Assembly (NCBI GenBank): GCA_015143295.1 | Contig: CM026562.1 | Location: 1,054,001 to 1,118,000, forward strand | DNA from: Tetracentron sinense | Lineage: Eukaryota > Streptophyta > Magnoliopsida > Trochodendrales > Trochodendraceae | Length of the DNA: 64,000 nt | Reading direction: 5' to 3' | Shown here: positions 33,401 to 46,400 of the stretch, in pieces | Position numbering within the stretch: position 1 is the first letter of the stretch | How the letters are laid out: each line of letters begins with the position of its first letter | Program-made: the position numbers and the translations under genes | Notes under the pieces: model-generated | Told to the model about the DNA's origin: nothing | The model's input: only the letters and a program-made list of their open reading frames with translations | Database searches by the model: none

Positions 33401-33700
33401 ATATCTTCAATGCAAAAATAACTGACGCCAACTCCAAATCATGAGTTGGATAGTTTTTCTCATGAATCTTCAACTGACGAGATGCATAGACAATCACCTT
33501 ACCATTATGCATCAAAACATACCCCAAGCCCTGATGAGATACATCACTATAGACCACACAAGTCCTCCATGGCTCTCAAGAATGGTCAAAACTGGTGTTG
33601 ATGTTAGTCGGGTCTTTAACTCAACAAAGGTTTGCTCACAGTTGTCTTCCCAAACAAACTTCACGTATTTCTTAACCGGACGAGTCAAAGGTTTGTTCTA
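30490..33700 (-). pseudogene. Ty3/gypsy chromovirus-type pol fragment (RNase H, integrase, chromodomain remnant)
   Basis: Reading right to left: RNase H ([34 protein letters not shown], near 33557-33303), then the integrase zinc finger (YHAKYAVHPG ... CLTCQQ) and catalytic core with WVIVDRLIKFAHFLPV, SDRDAMFTSQFW and DGQTE (33015-32419). Next is the integrase C-terminal region (AQSRQKSYADRRRRSLEF, GDYVLLKDSPMKG, near 31050-30870) and a decayed chromodomain-like tail (DASYEERPFRILD) near 30690. Stops and frameshifts break it throughout, and a hAT element (31034-32183) splits the integrase. Gag, protease and most of RT are missing; homology stops near 33700. Tekay/Del chromoviruses target heterochromatin through the chromodomain. 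Confidence 0.85.
31034..32183. mobile_element. Non-autonomous hAT element inside the gypsy integrase, 8-bp TSD
   Basis: Its ends are CATAGTTGTTAAAGGC (left) and CATAGTTGTCAAGGCG (right, reversed). The exact TSD AATGCTAC lies at 31026-31033 and 32184-32191 (a further C also matches). Both subterminal regions are rich in GCCTCAGGCG-type motifs. It is 1150 bp and lacks a transposase ORF. Excising it in silico rejoins the gypsy pol sequence. Confidence 0.9.
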
Positions 33701-33703
33701 GTC

Positions 33704-33791
33704 CTCCACCAGATTAGCCCTACCCCGTTTAGAAGCGCCCCCAACAGGGGCGGGCGGGTTATCCGATTAGGCCGGCCAGTTGCCATCCCTA
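33704..33791. mobile_element. One end of a hAT element (fragment)
   Basis: Reversed, the right edge reads TTAGGGATGGCAACTGGCC and continues into GGGCGGGCGGGTTATCCG, the usual form of a large plant hAT MITE family. No partner terminus is visible, so it is a fragment marking the broken 5' side of the gypsy element. Bases 33792-34100 show only a T run (about 33837-33849) followed by an unidentified, possibly SINE-like stretch. Confidence 0.4.
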
Positions 33792-34700
33792 AGTACAAGA
33801 ATAGAAATTACGGACACATAACTCTGAACCTAAAGTTTTTTTTTTTTTGGTTGAAAACTTATAATCATTTATAAAAGTGATCGTAGCGTTCAGCCGGGCC
33901 TGAAGAGAACTAGCTATCCTTCCTGTAATAGGATGGGGCTCCCATCAAGAACTGGTATAGCTAGCGTGTACCCATCAAACCTACAACCCCGTCGGGTCTA
34001 ACCAACAACTTCCGAACACTTTAATACCCCCACTTGAGTCACAGGCTCGCGTTACCGAACCCAGTTAGAAAGGCCATAGAAACGTGAAATAAGAGACACA
34101 ATGGTGCGATAAGTATAAGTATAGAATAGAAATTAGAGAGGGCATCGAATTTCTGTCTTTGTAATCAACTTGAAACCCTAAATCCTGGCGCTCTGAATTC
34201 TATATTCTCACTCCATTCGTAAAGAAAATTTCAGGGACTTATGGTCTTGATCCTTCTGGAAACCATTGGTTGCGAAGAGTAGAGAGAACTCTTTATAATC
34301 ATCATCAGAAACAAACCAGATTTTGATTTTTCTCTTTCGTCGTCCCTGGTTCATTGTTTCTGAAATTATTTGCTCAGATCGTTCGAAAACCTGAAGATTC
34401 GAAGCGAGCTGGTCTGAGAAAATCCCTTAACAAGTATTCAGATTTGTTGGTTTTCTTCTATATATCGTATCGTCTGTAAAGATATGAAAAATGCATATAA
34501 AACATGGGAAAAAGGTGGTTTAATTTGGTGCCGAGGGTCGTGAATATAAAAATAAATAAATTCTCTTCCATATCTCAGTTTGGATAAAACTCCCAAGATG
34601 CGCTGATTCCTAAAATAAGCTCCGAATTTTTTTTTATCAAAGCTTTCACAGTTGATTGATTGAATTGAAGAGAGGAGATAATCTGAGTTTGAAGGTGAAC

Positions 34701-37700
34701 ATGGCCGAACAAGTCTTGGAAGGGAGCCAACCGGTAGATCTTTCCAAGCACCCATCTGGAATCGTTCCTACGCTCCAGTAAGTCCTTTATTTCTCCCAGG
34801 AGGTTGATCAATGCAATATTTTTTCATTAAAAATGTATCTTCTGTAAAACTAGTAATTGTTGGATTTTAGTTGATTTATTGAAGAATATAAGCGTAATGT
34901 AATGTCATGCTATCCATTGATTGAGCAGTGTTTTTGGTTCACTTGTTGTGAGGAAAACATAATTTATCATAGTATCTTGAAATTGTTATGAAGAGGGCTG
35001 ACTTCATACCTACCAAGGAGATAACAATGAAGGCTGAATTATTTCTACGAATTTGGGTGTGTGAGATTTGTTTTGGAATTGCTATTTAAAGGCGATGTCT
35101 TAGTCTTCAATTTGAAGCATGGTTCAAAAACCCGAAAACTCGACTCAACTCGAAAGTTAGCCGAGTTGAGTAACTCGGAAAACTCGAAAAAAACTCAACT
35201 CGGTCCAACTTGGAATATATATGTAATAACTTGAAAAACTTCGATTAAAAGAACTCAAAGTACGCTGGTTTTATAGCCTCAAACCTAAAAATTAGGTTTA
35301 ACAGAACTTATAGTAGATTGTCTTTGTAGACCCAAGAAAAATATGATGCAAAAATAGTGTGACGTGTTAGTGTAGGTTAAAAAAATGAAAAAAACACCAT
35401 TCTGTGACTCGACCTAATTGGGCAAATCGAAAAACTCGGTTCGACTCGACCGAGTCACACGAGTAACTCGGCAAATAGTGTGTCCTTCAAGTTTTGAGGT
35501 GACTCGGCTCGAAATTCAATCAAGTCAAGTAACTCGGCCGGGTTACTCAGGTGACTCGCCGAATTTTCGAACTATGATTTGAAGTGTTAGAGGTTCGCAT
35601 TGGCTGCCCTTCTCCACTTGCAGATTGCATGCCTCGAGGCATCGGCTGGCATTAGGCAAGCACTTCAATGGGATGATTACAGTCCTCCTTTTTGAGGCGT
35701 TCCCCTCCTCTATTACCTAGGCATTCGGCTCAAATTCTTTTAACCACACCACCAGAGTCCATCATTATAACGTTGTTACTTTGATTATCCCAGACCAGTA
35801 CCCACTAATCTCTTGTTTATTGGTATATATACACACCTTGGCTGGGCAAGGAGACTGAAGAGATCTTGAAACATGATTGCCATCAGGTCTTTAGGTGTCC
35901 TATACAATTTTTTGGATGCTTTGCCATGTGGCCTCTCAAACTTCCAAAGTAACTCACAATTAGCGTATTGTATTAAGGGAGTTAACCTATACGAAACCTT
36001 TAAGAAATCGACAAAACTATTCTGTGTGTCCCCTTCCCACTTTGTGGGACTTCCCAATAGTAAATTTTGTTGCCAACACATACCTTACAACACTCTTACA
36101 GAAAACATCCCAAAAATTGAAACCATTCCGTTGTTATTGGTGACAATGTTTTTCTCCAGAATCTTAAATATTTCACCTTAGAAAATTGTAGAATGTAACC
36201 AGCTTTTGAGACTTATGATTATTTGCTTTTCTATTGATAATACGGGTTAGAAGTGAGTTACGAGTCAGATCAATATGCAAATCGAATGAGTTCCCCTTGC
36301 ATGCAATGATGTGGTCGCGAACCTGTCATTCTAATTCAGTGCTATCCTAACAGTGCAAATAATTAATGTGCTATTGACTTATTGTTTGCATATATAGGAA
36401 CATCGTGTCAACAGTCAACTTGGATTGCAAGTTGGATCTTAAGGCCATTGCGCTACAAGCTCGTAATGCAGAATACAATCCCAAGGTATGCAAGTCTCTT
36501 TTTCTTTTTATCGGTAATCAAACGGAATATATTAAATATATGAAAAGAAACACAAAAAAAGATCTCCAAATGGAGTTTACAAGGTTACACTATCTAATGA
36601 ACAATTACTACTTATCTAATAAACAATTTAGGTGATCATCCTAGTAACTCATCCAGCTCTACTCCCACCGCCCAATGGAGCACCATTTGGAGATGCGTAG
36701 ACTAATACGAGAATACAATCGACTAGGAGTAGACTGTAGAGGATGTGTTATCAAAAACCTGCTCATTCCTCTCTTGCCATAGTGACCAAGATATTGCCTC
36801 AGGCAAGACTGACCCTTATCGCCTCTTCGGAACTATCCAAACCACTTAAGGACCAACAAGATGAAAAGTTTTAGAAGGAAGAAGGAAAAACTTAGTCCAC
36901 CCCCAAACGAGAAAGAAGGTGTCCCCATATCCTGAAAGCAATGAGGTAGTGCAATAGCAAATGATCAACCGACTCTTCCTCGTCAAGGTACATAAAGCAG
37001 CGATTTGCCAAACTCCACCTCTACTTCTTAGATGATCAAAAGTGAGAATCTTGTTTAAAGCTATTGTTCATGGGAAAAAAAAATGCATTTAGAGAAATTT
37101 AGGGTTTCACACAGGCCTATGAGGTAGAGGAGATGATAATTCGCAAGTAAACTATTGTAATAATGTTCTCACTGAAAACCGCACATTGTTGCCTCTAGAC
37201 CAAATCCTTTGGTCCCTATTATGGTACACAGCGGGGGAGAGTTAAGACAATTCATCAACTTGAGTATGTCAGCGACTTCCCATCATTTTGATCTCATTTC
37301 AAACGAGGACACCATATTGCTACATTATCCATTATATCAAAGCAGTCTACTACTCGAGCATCTCTATTGGTGGCCAGAATGAAAATGTTCCTAAAGCTAT
37401 CATTTAGGCACGATGGGCCACACCAAACATCCTTCTAAAATCTAATCTTGGAGTAGTTTCCCATCACAGCCTTAGGCCAAACGAACTCCAAACCTGTTTT
37501 GTTTGTGGGCATATTAACCATTTATTTATTTATTATTTCAGAATCGTAGTTTGGCTGATGCATTTTTTTTTTTTTTGGTAACGAGGAACTCCAAGCCCAC
37601 CCTTCGGGTAGACTGGGTAAACCCCGAGCGCATGCAAGACCCCACGACCCAAATGAACTGGTAAACCGAAGGCCCATGAGACCCATGGAACCTTGTGCGG

Positions 37701-40700
37701 GTGGCCCCAAGGGGATTGCAAGAGTTGAACTGAGGACCTCCGCTTCTTGAGGCATAGTCCCTTGCCAACTGAGCTACACCTAATTAAAAGTCTTTTCATC
37801 GAATTTATTACTCAGTGCTTAGCTGGAAATTAAATTACAATGGGTCTTTACCTTAGCCAATGTCCAAAGCATAGTTACCAAATACGGGTACGGGTATAAT
37901 ACGGCAATGATCCATTCGGGAAGATGAGTGTTATACAGCAAAAACATGGCAAAAGAACGGGAAAATTAAAACATAATTATAAATAAATAAAAATCATGAT
38001 ATTACCTAATAACAACCATTTAATACGGAATATGCGTTTAACATGATAAAAGTATGACAAAAATATGTCTATTGTGCGCGTTTAATAAGTAATTCGCGCA
38101 TTAAACGAATATTATACAGCGATACGAGTATAATACGTAACACGGCAAAAGTACACAGTTTTAAATAACGACCTTCTCTAAAAGTATTATACATATGGTT
38201 TAAAATTTCGATACATATCGACCGATAAGTATCCTGTTTGGAGCTACTCGATACACTAATATACTGGAAAAAAAAAATCCCCCATGTCGGGTCGATACGA
38301 GACCAATATGCCCGCTATGGGAGATTTTTCAATTAATTGTTTTTTCCTTTCATTTACACTAGGATTTACACAATAGACCTGATACACAGCTTATTTACAT
38401 AAAATATTATTTAAGTAAATAGTTTAAACTAATTTTACTTTCAGTTACGTAAGATATTAATATGTAACTAAAGTTATCCCCCCATTTAAATTCAATAAAT
38501 ATTATCCTAGATCTAAATTCCTGAAGACTAAAAAGTCAACTTTTCTATTCAAGAACAAAATCCTCTTTTTAGCACATTTTAGGGATTTGGTCAAAATTTC
38601 GACTTTTAAATGATAAGGTATTTATCAAATATTAAAATTTAATAAATTTTATTATATCAAAAATTACCAAAAGTCTAACAAAAACAATCTCATATTTTAG
38701 TCTTTAAAATATTTTTATTTACATGGTCAAAAAGTCAACTACTAGTGGAATAGTCCAGCATAAAAAGACTTACATTAAGTTTAAAATTTATGATTGTAAT
38801 TCAATATATTCTTATTTAACTCATTGAATGTAAGATTTTAATATTTAAATTTTTTTTCTTATACTTAACTAAGTGACTAAGGTTTGTATTTTCATAACTT
38901 TTTATCAGCACGCACGTCTATTTTAACTAATAAAATTTTTAACTTTCATATGTATGGTTATAAACATAGTTGGAGGTCAGCATTTAGTTTGTTTTTAACT
39001 TTTATTTGCATTAAAAGAAGTTTTATGCAAGGTATCCAAGTTTTTCCTTGTATGTCCTGATTTTTTCCGCCGTATCCATCCGATACGGTCGATACGTATC
39101 CTATTTTGGACTTACCGATATGGCATCCGGGTGTTTGGTAATTATGGTCCAAAGTGATACGGCTTGTTAACATCTTGGCGATTGAGCTATCAAACATATG
39201 AAGTTCGATTGCTTTGCTGAGATTCCTATATAGCTATCATCTCTATAAATTTGGAGGCCAAGATGACTTGACCAAAATGTAAAGTCCTGGTATTTTAAAG
39301 GATTAGGTTTTCCTCCTTGTCCAAATTTGCATTGACTTATTTTTTATTTAATAAATGCTTTTACAGCGTTTTGCTGCTGTCATTATGAGGATAAGAGAAC
39401 CGAAGACTACAGCATTGATATTTGCATCTGGAAAGATGGTGAGTTCCTCCGTAGGATCTGAGACCTTCTTATTGACAACTGTATAAGTTTAGTTCATTTG
39501 ATTTTTATGATTGTTAGAATTAGTAGATATTGATGTACCTTACTGCTCTCCATTTTTTTTAGGTCCATTTCTTTTTTCTTGTGAGTAGGTTCATTCATTA
39601 TATTAGTCCTGGTAGAGAAGTCATCTATGAGAGAATCTCTCTTAAAACATATAAGCTGTAGTCTTTCACGAGCTTGATTTCTTTGGTTTAGGATAGGCTG
39701 GAGAAATAATGCTGGAGGGATATTTGGAGAAGCAAGAATATCTGTCTGGCTTTTGGAGCCTTTGCAAGTGTGCGTACGTCTATATATATTTTGGATGTTT
39801 CATGAAAAGGTGTTTGCTTTTGGGCACTTCAGCTGTTGGGTTTCTTCTTCGGGTGCATTCATTCGTTCTTTTGATTTTGCTGATGTAGTTCCATGTATGA
39901 TGTATCTTCTTATTTTCCTTGATAAAATTGATTACTTATAGAAAAAGAGATAACTCTGTTTCTGATGTTACACTTTGTCACTCCTTTTGTTGAGGGCTTT
40001 TCTTCTATATTTATATTTCTGGTTTCAACTTGGTTATAATTTATATGTATATTGGACCACAAGGAATTAGAAAGTTTTATCTTGTGAAATAGAAATTGTT
40101 GATGTACAATTCTTCTCATGATTTTTTTATGACACTGACTTGTGACACCTACTGTTTCAGGTTTGTACAGGGGCCAAAAGTGAACAGCAATCAAAACTGG
40201 CAGCACGGAAGGTATTTGACGACTTCCAAAATGCATCCAGCATTCCAGCTTGTAAATACGATCACAAGAGTTTGATCATAATTTATATTAGTATTATTTT
40301 TTTTGGTTGGTATTTCCATCAGAATTTACTTTTCAGAAAGAAAATGAATAACATCAATAACTTCTGTTCCTACTAGGCTATTATTACCATAATTGTAATC
40401 ACACTTTAGTATCCGAATCTCAAGTGGGAGGCGAGGCTGTCGTGCTTGAATCCTTGTAATCACAATTTAGTATTTGATTTAAATCTTAAGAGGCTAGCCT
40501 GTCACTGAAGAGTTTTCTCAATCTAACATGATCTCTTTCTTTTTTTTCCCCTTCAGTACGCTCGAATTATTCAAAAGCTTGGGTTTCCTGCTAAGTTTAA
40601 GGTATTAATTCAAGAACCCCCACCCGCGGTCTCATGGTGGTTACTGTTAAAGCTGTTCATGTCTTTCTTGAATCACATAATGTTACTGCTTTTGCTTCTT

Positions 40701-41911
40701 ACTGTGTTTTCATTGTGATTTGTAGGATTTCAAGATTCAGAATATAGTTGCCTCCTGTGATGTGAAATTTCCTATTAGGCTTGAAGGCCTTGCAACCACC
40801 CATTGTGCTTTTTCAAGTGTAAGTGATAATCTTCTGTCCCAGAACTTGATCTGCTCTACATAAGTATTGGTTGTATAATTGATCTAGCGAATCAAGTCAC
40901 ACCACAATCAGATCTTTGATTAGATGGTGCAGCCAACATCTAATCACTTTTTTCTTGGGATCTGACATTTGCTGCTGCTTCTTTCCTCATTTTTCCATTA
41001 GAGACTTGGCAGCCAAATATGAGCACCATGACCTTTTCTTTTCCACAGCCACTTTGCAGTGATCAAACAACCTGAAAGGGGAGTTTGATTACTGCTACCA
41101 CAGTACAGCAGCCCCTGTGACATATATATATATGAATGATGAATCAGTTTATTATGGTACTCCAAAATATACTCCCAAATCCTAATCCTTTAATTCAAAG
41201 AATCAAGGGTCAAGATTAGATTTGGCTTGGCTTATTTGGTCATTTTTTAAAGTCACATTAGCTCTAATCTTGGCTGTTAACTATTTGAATTGAAGGGTTA
41301 GGATTTGGGAGTATACTTTGGGGTACCCATAGACTGGCTGTATGCATAAGTGTGTTAATTTTGTGAAGTTTTAGGGTCGTAGTCAGCAAGTGTTGTGCAA
41401 AGTGCAAACAAGAAGTTTATAGAACACTTGCCTACACTGACCACCAAAAGATGAGATTGGGTGCAGGTAAGGCTGTGTCATATGAACTTTTTGTTTGTGC
41501 AAGACCTAACACTTTCCTAAATCGGAGTTGGAATGTTCTTTTGCTGTTCGTACATGTGCTTTTCTTGGTTTCCCGAGTGGGTTATGTTATTTTGAATGCA
41601 GTTACATCGTGTTGGTACAGTATGAACCAGAAATATTCCCAGGCCTGATCTATCGGATGAAACAACCCAAGATTGTGCTGCTCATCTTTGTGTCAGGAAA
41701 GATTGTTCTTACAGGGGCTAAGGTGGTGACATGCAATATTCCATTGCTGAAACTTTTTTTTGCTTATGCCATCTCTGATTCTATATGCTATTCTTGATGG
41801 TTCGGCTGATTGGCATCCTTGTATTTGCAATTTCTTCAGGTGAGAGATGAGACATATATGGCCTTTGAGAACATTTACCCAGTCCTTGCAGAATTCCGGA
41901 AAATTCGTTAA
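34701..41911 (+). CDS. TBP: TATA-box-binding protein, eight coding exons
   Basis: Exons: 34701-34777, 36398-36485, 39367-39438, 40161-40211, 40557-40601, 40726-40818, 41621-41722 and 41840-41911. All introns are GT/AG and the frame is continuous for 199 aa (plant TBP is about 200). The product has the short plant N-terminus ([20 protein letters not shown]), then two saddle repeats: [20 protein letters not shown] to ALIFASGKM, and [16 protein letters not shown] to [16 protein letters not shown]. The four DNA-intercalating Phe are kept (RFAAV, LIFAS, EIFPG, LIFVS). TBP nucleates the pre-initiation complex for RNA polymerases I, II and III in the nucleus. Unusual residues are ATTHC in the second repeat, where plant TBPs usually have AYSH, and a C-terminus RKIR. 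Introns 1 and 2 hold hAT, LINE and SINE insertions. It is probably a functional gene. Confidence 0.95.
35118..35576. mobile_element. hAT-type MITE in TBP intron 1, 8-bp TSD
   Basis: It is 459 bp with ends CATGGTTCAAAAACCCG (left) and CATAGTTCGAAAATTCGG (right, reversed) and many ACTCGG/CCGAGT subterminal repeats. The exact TSD ATTTGAAG lies at 35110-35117 and 35577-35584. Confidence 0.9.
36496..37500 (-). mobile_element. 5'-truncated L1-type LINE in TBP intron 2, antisense to the gene
   Basis: The minus strand encodes the C-terminal reverse-transcriptase zinc-binding region of plant L1 elements ([19 protein letters not shown], then WGHLLSRLG), with stops. It ends in GATTACCGATAAAAAGAAAAA, the A-rich 3' tail, at 36496-36520. 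Only the 3' kilobase is present, as usual for LINEs. Confidence 0.65.
37563..37780 (-). mobile_element. tRNA-derived SINE in TBP intron 2
   Basis: On the minus strand the element starts GGTGTAGCTCAGTTGGCAAG (A box) with a B-box-like AGTTCAACTC about 40 bp later, and ends in a 14-nt A tail (T run 37563-37576). It is about 218 bp. The tRNA-like head cannot fold as a full tRNA, so it is not a tRNA gene. Clear TSDs were not found. Confidence 0.75.
37870..39146. mobile_element. hAT-type element in TBP intron 2, 8-bp TSD
   Basis: It is 1277 bp with ends CATAGTTACCAAATACGGG (left) and CATAATTACCAAACACCCGG (right, reversed). The exact TSD GTCCAAAG lies at 37862-37869 and 39147-39154. The interior is AT-rich without a transposase; GATACG/CGTATC motifs cluster near 38100-38310 and 39060-39120. 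Confidence 0.88.
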
Positions 41912-42815
41912 TGGTACAACACTTAAGCGAATTTATTGATGTTTACAGATCTATTGAGATCTTAATAGTTGGGTCTAACAACGGCCAGAAATGGACTCAT
42001 TTAATCAGGATTCAGCCTGGTGATATGGGGTGCAATTCTGCACTTATTTTCTCAAAGAAAAATAAGTAAAGAAAGAAAAGAAGTCTATTGTTGGCTATAT
42101 GAATACCTTGAACTAACTATATATTCGAGAAAGGGGCTATCATAACTCTTTGTTATTGTTTCCTTGGCAGATATTTGATTTGAAGCGCATATTGCTTGTG
42201 GTAACAAAAGGTTGGGGGGAAATACTGGTTTTGTGACTCAGCGTTGTTACAGAAGGTGGATTCAATTGTAAATAGGTGACAGGATATATACATGTAGCGG
42301 CTTTTGGGATAACTTCAAATGAATTGGGTCTGAAGAGTTTCTCCTTAAATGTCTTTTGCCTTCATTATGAGTTTTCTTTAACGTGGTTACCACCTGGAGG
42401 CAAGGCATCGAGTGTTTTTGTAGTAGAGGTGTTGAATGATCTTTTAATAAGAATAAAAATTTTAAGTTGTAATCTTTGGATGTTGAAACCATGACCTCAA
42501 CTGCTTAAGTTACTAATCATCATGCTTGCATATACCTAAATAAATCTTTATTTTTTTTTAAATATCCACATTTGATCTCAATATTATTGGGTGAGGATAG
42601 TGTGCGGAAGGCAATCTGGACAGTTCTTTCCCGGGGGGGCGGGTAATATGGAAAGAGTGAGTGTTTGAGGATACTCCCTCTTCCATACATAGTATGCGTT
42701 CTCGTACCTTTCTGACCTTTCTGATCTTAGATTGGGCAGCACTGAGGTAGGAGAGGGAGGATTTGAGAGCCTTGTTGGAATGATAGTCTCCAAATCCCAG
42801 TTCAAGGCATCCCTA
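41912..42815. other. TBP 3' UTR and intergenic DNA
   Basis: It contains the presumed 3' UTR of TBP. A G-rich spot lies at about 42631-42642. No further gene is supported. Confidence 0.5.
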
Positions 42816-43057
42816 GGTGGTGTTTGGATTGAATATTATTAGCCAAAAATCAATTATGATAAAATTGATTATGTAGAAATTAATGGTCAAATAATCATTT
42901 TTCCAATTAATAGTGTTTGGAAAATACAAAGTTTAATCTCAACTTCCTATTCTACAAACACTATTATTTGAAAAAATGATTATTTGACCATTAATTTCTA
43001 CATAATCAATTTTATTAGAATTGATTTTTGGCTAATAAAATCCAATCCAAACGCCCG
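42816..43057. mobile_element. Tourist/PIF-Harbinger-like MITE
   Basis: A 242-bp near-perfect hairpin: GGTGGTGTTTGGATTG at the left and CGGGCGTTTGGATTGG at the right (reversed), with matching arms TTAGCCAAAAATCAATT and TGGTCAAATAATCATTTTT. It is flanked by CTA on both sides (42813-42815 and 43058-43060), a 3-bp TSD as expected for PIF/Harbinger, although the usual target is TWA. Confidence 0.75.
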
Positions 43058-43471
43058 CTAGTGTTTGTATTTTGATGTGCTGGTTTTCTCTGCTGTTTTT
43101 TAGGGTGTGATTTACACCCTTGTAAACTCTTTCTCTGTAGCTCCATTTGTTCTCATTTATATTATCTCTCATTATCGATCAATATATATAAATATATATG
43201 ATTGGGTAAGCACGCCAGGGGGTCTCTGGCTAGATTGTTGCATAAGACAGTTATAATATATCCAAACTAGGGACCTTGATGTGGAGCAAGCAATATCTCT
43301 CTCTTCTGCTGTAAGCTAATGGGCAGAAGTAGTTTCATATTTGGATGAAATGGAGGCAGTGCGACAACAGCTTTCTTTCTTTTTCTCCATCTTTATCGAG
43401 AGAAATGCATTTATTTACAGAGAAAATTAAATTACTTTTTAATCCCATAAAGAAGCAGAGTTACTTATGCT

Positions 43472-46400
43472 CTAGTAATTTACAGTGGATTTGATGGCGT
43501 CCAATATCTGTAACCAGAAGAGCAGCTTATGTTACCAATGATGGCTGAAAATGCGCATGCACACAACAAACGTAGAGGATTAAACACAACTAACCTTATT
43601 CTTGGTGGGCATATAAAATGGTTCAAAAACTAGCGGAAAGGGAGTATCGAGGCCACATATTCTGGCTACGGGAGCTTCTAACTGCAAAACCCATTGGTCA
43701 GTCATTTTGTACAGGATAGCTGCAAAGATGCATAACAGAATCAAAGAAATTTACGGGAAAGATTTAATCTATATTTAAAATAATCCAAACTTGTCAAACA
43801 TTTTCATATGTTCAGTCATCTCATAGAAACTGTAAAAAACCACATTACTATTTGACATTATCCTTTCAACTATCATAAATAGCAATACCCATGAATTTGT
43901 TATATCTTCTTCGGTTTCTAAGCTCATTAACTTTATCTACGTCAACTAAGCAGGATTTTCTGGAAATCTTTTAACTTATTTGCAGTCTTAACAGTTTGAT
44001 CTTACTGATTTTTCAGCTTCAATTTTCAGATATGAGATGGATATAACATGTGACCTCAAGGTTGTGATAAAAAAAATAAGATGATTATCCTTTTCCACTT
44101 CGATTAAATGCACTTTCAGTTGATTTATTGTCAAATTGCAGTACTTATATCTTTATTTTGAAGCTATTCATTTAGACATGAAGATGACAATTAGTGTCAT
44201 TATGGACCCTAAATAGTAAATACAGCCTACAGTGTATCTGCATATGGCTAACATGCCTGGAATGGGATTATATTGTGGTTCATAAGACCCAAGATTGCAG
44301 ATCGTCCCTTTACAGGAAACAGGAGTGCCAAAATAAATTGAAACATCCCTAGAACAATTGAGCATGGAAATTCAATGAATGTGACAGATTAACATAAATC
44401 TGGGGAATGTGGAAAACTTTTACTGGAAGGTTAATAACCAACCAATAAGAAAGCAACATAGGAAATAGAAGGAATCTACCCAAAGTTTAGTATTTACCCT
44501 CAAGAAGCAGCGTTCAACAATAGAAGCAGAGATTTCTGCACCAAATCCTCCTGTAACTGGAGCTTCATGACTAACCTAACAATAGGACACCAGACAAGCC
44601 ACTTAGAAATGCAGAATCTATTATCAGGAAGCGTATCCTGTATGGAGAGATTTTACTCACAAGAAGTCTTCCGGTCTTTCTAACGGAGGCCTCTACTGTT
44701 TCCTTATCCCAAGGAATCAAAGTTCTCAGATCTATCAGTTCACAAGAAATTCCATCCTGTGAAATTTTATGGGTACAAAAATGATAGCTGAGATCCTTGA
44801 GGATATATGAGGTACACCAACACCATCTAGTTCATACTGAATCGTACTCAATTAGATCCACTTACCTTTTCAGCATCAACACAGGCCTGTTCCATGACAG
44901 AAAGCTGAGCTCCCCAACCGACAAGTGTTATGTCACTTCCTGGCCGAATCACCTGGAGAAAGTGTATGTTATTAGTTTCTTCAGATCTAGAATATGCTTG
45001 ACCCAATAATATAACTGGGGAATGTGGCATACCTCCGCCTGAGATAGAGGCAACACATAATCATGTTCGGGAACCTCTTCTACTGCCAAGCGGTAAAGCC
45101 ACTGAAAATCCATGATATTAAGACATCTATACTATTTAATATTTTTTTGAAAATTTTGGAACTGGTTATTCATATAGGTTTATGTAATAGCAAGTAATAC
45201 CTTTGGCTCGAAAAATACAATGGGATTAGGATCACGTATGCATGCCAATAACAAACCCTTTGCTTGTTGAGGGCTGCGAGGAATGACCACCTATTTCAAG
45301 AAACAACTCTGAGAGGTGAATTCTATATTGACAAAGAAAAGATCAAGAAATCCCTTTAATCTAGCTCCCTCACAACAAGGTTTAGAAGATCGATTTAGTG
45401 TGACATTTGGTTAGCCGATTAACATTGTCAAGTCCAATATGACTAGGCTGACTGCAATATGACTTGAGCAAATCTTTGTGGATATGAATTGGAAATAACA
45501 CCAACTAGACCAAGTCCATTCTTGGTACAAAGATTAGTACTCATGAGATAAGAGTCAATATGCATGCCTCTTTCTTAAGAAAGGAAGCTCAAGATGTTAT
45601 GTGACTTATGTCCCGAGGGTGGCAGATGACCAATGGTTGCAACATGTGCCTAGACACCGAGGAGACGGTAGACCACCTCTTGCTACATTGCCCTTACGCG
45701 CATAAGGTTTAGAGCTATTTCCTCTCTCATCTGGGATTCAGCTGGGTATTCCCCTTTTCCTTTCAGGACTTCTTATCTTGTAAGTTCTCGGTGATTCTAA
45801 GGGAAGATGGTTTTGAAGGGGACCCAATGCTACTCGCATCGGTAGCCTGGTCTCTTTGGAACTTGGAAGGAACGGAACTCCAGAGTCTTTGACGACTCCT
45901 ACCCACCAATCACTAGAACATGCCTGAGGGCGGGTCATTACCTCCATCAGTGGTGCTCCGCTCGGGAGAATTTTGATCCAGCAGGGGCTATTCGTCATAT
46001 TGTAGCATTATCACATATTGTTCTTGTAGATGTTTTTGTCTTTTAACTTAAGCTCTCTCATGGCTTCGGTTTAATCACTTGCGAACCCTGCCTCCATATT
46101 GTACCTCTTTTCACTTATATATATACATATCTCTATTACCCATAAAAAAAAAATACATAATATTCAAAAAGTGGGAAATTTATTTTTGAGTTGTAACTCC
46201 TATGCTTGCATTCTCCCTAGGAGAGCATGTCCTTAGGTGCCATTTGGAATGTCTAAATTTCAGATCTACTTGTCTATATGTTTATTGCGGATAGATGTTT
46301 TTATGTTTTAGACAGTTTGGGAACACGTCTACTTGCTATAGAAAAAAAGACAAAAAAAACATTTCATGTCTAAAAATAAAGTTCATATTTTAGAGATTTT

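Noticed and set aside
34438-34811. Minus-strand ORFs opposite TBP exon 1
   Set aside because: They are antisense shadows of the TBP first exon and leader.
37740-37780. tRNA gene on the minus strand
   Set aside because: Only A- and B-box promoter similarity is present, followed by an unrelated body and poly-A tail; it is a SINE head.
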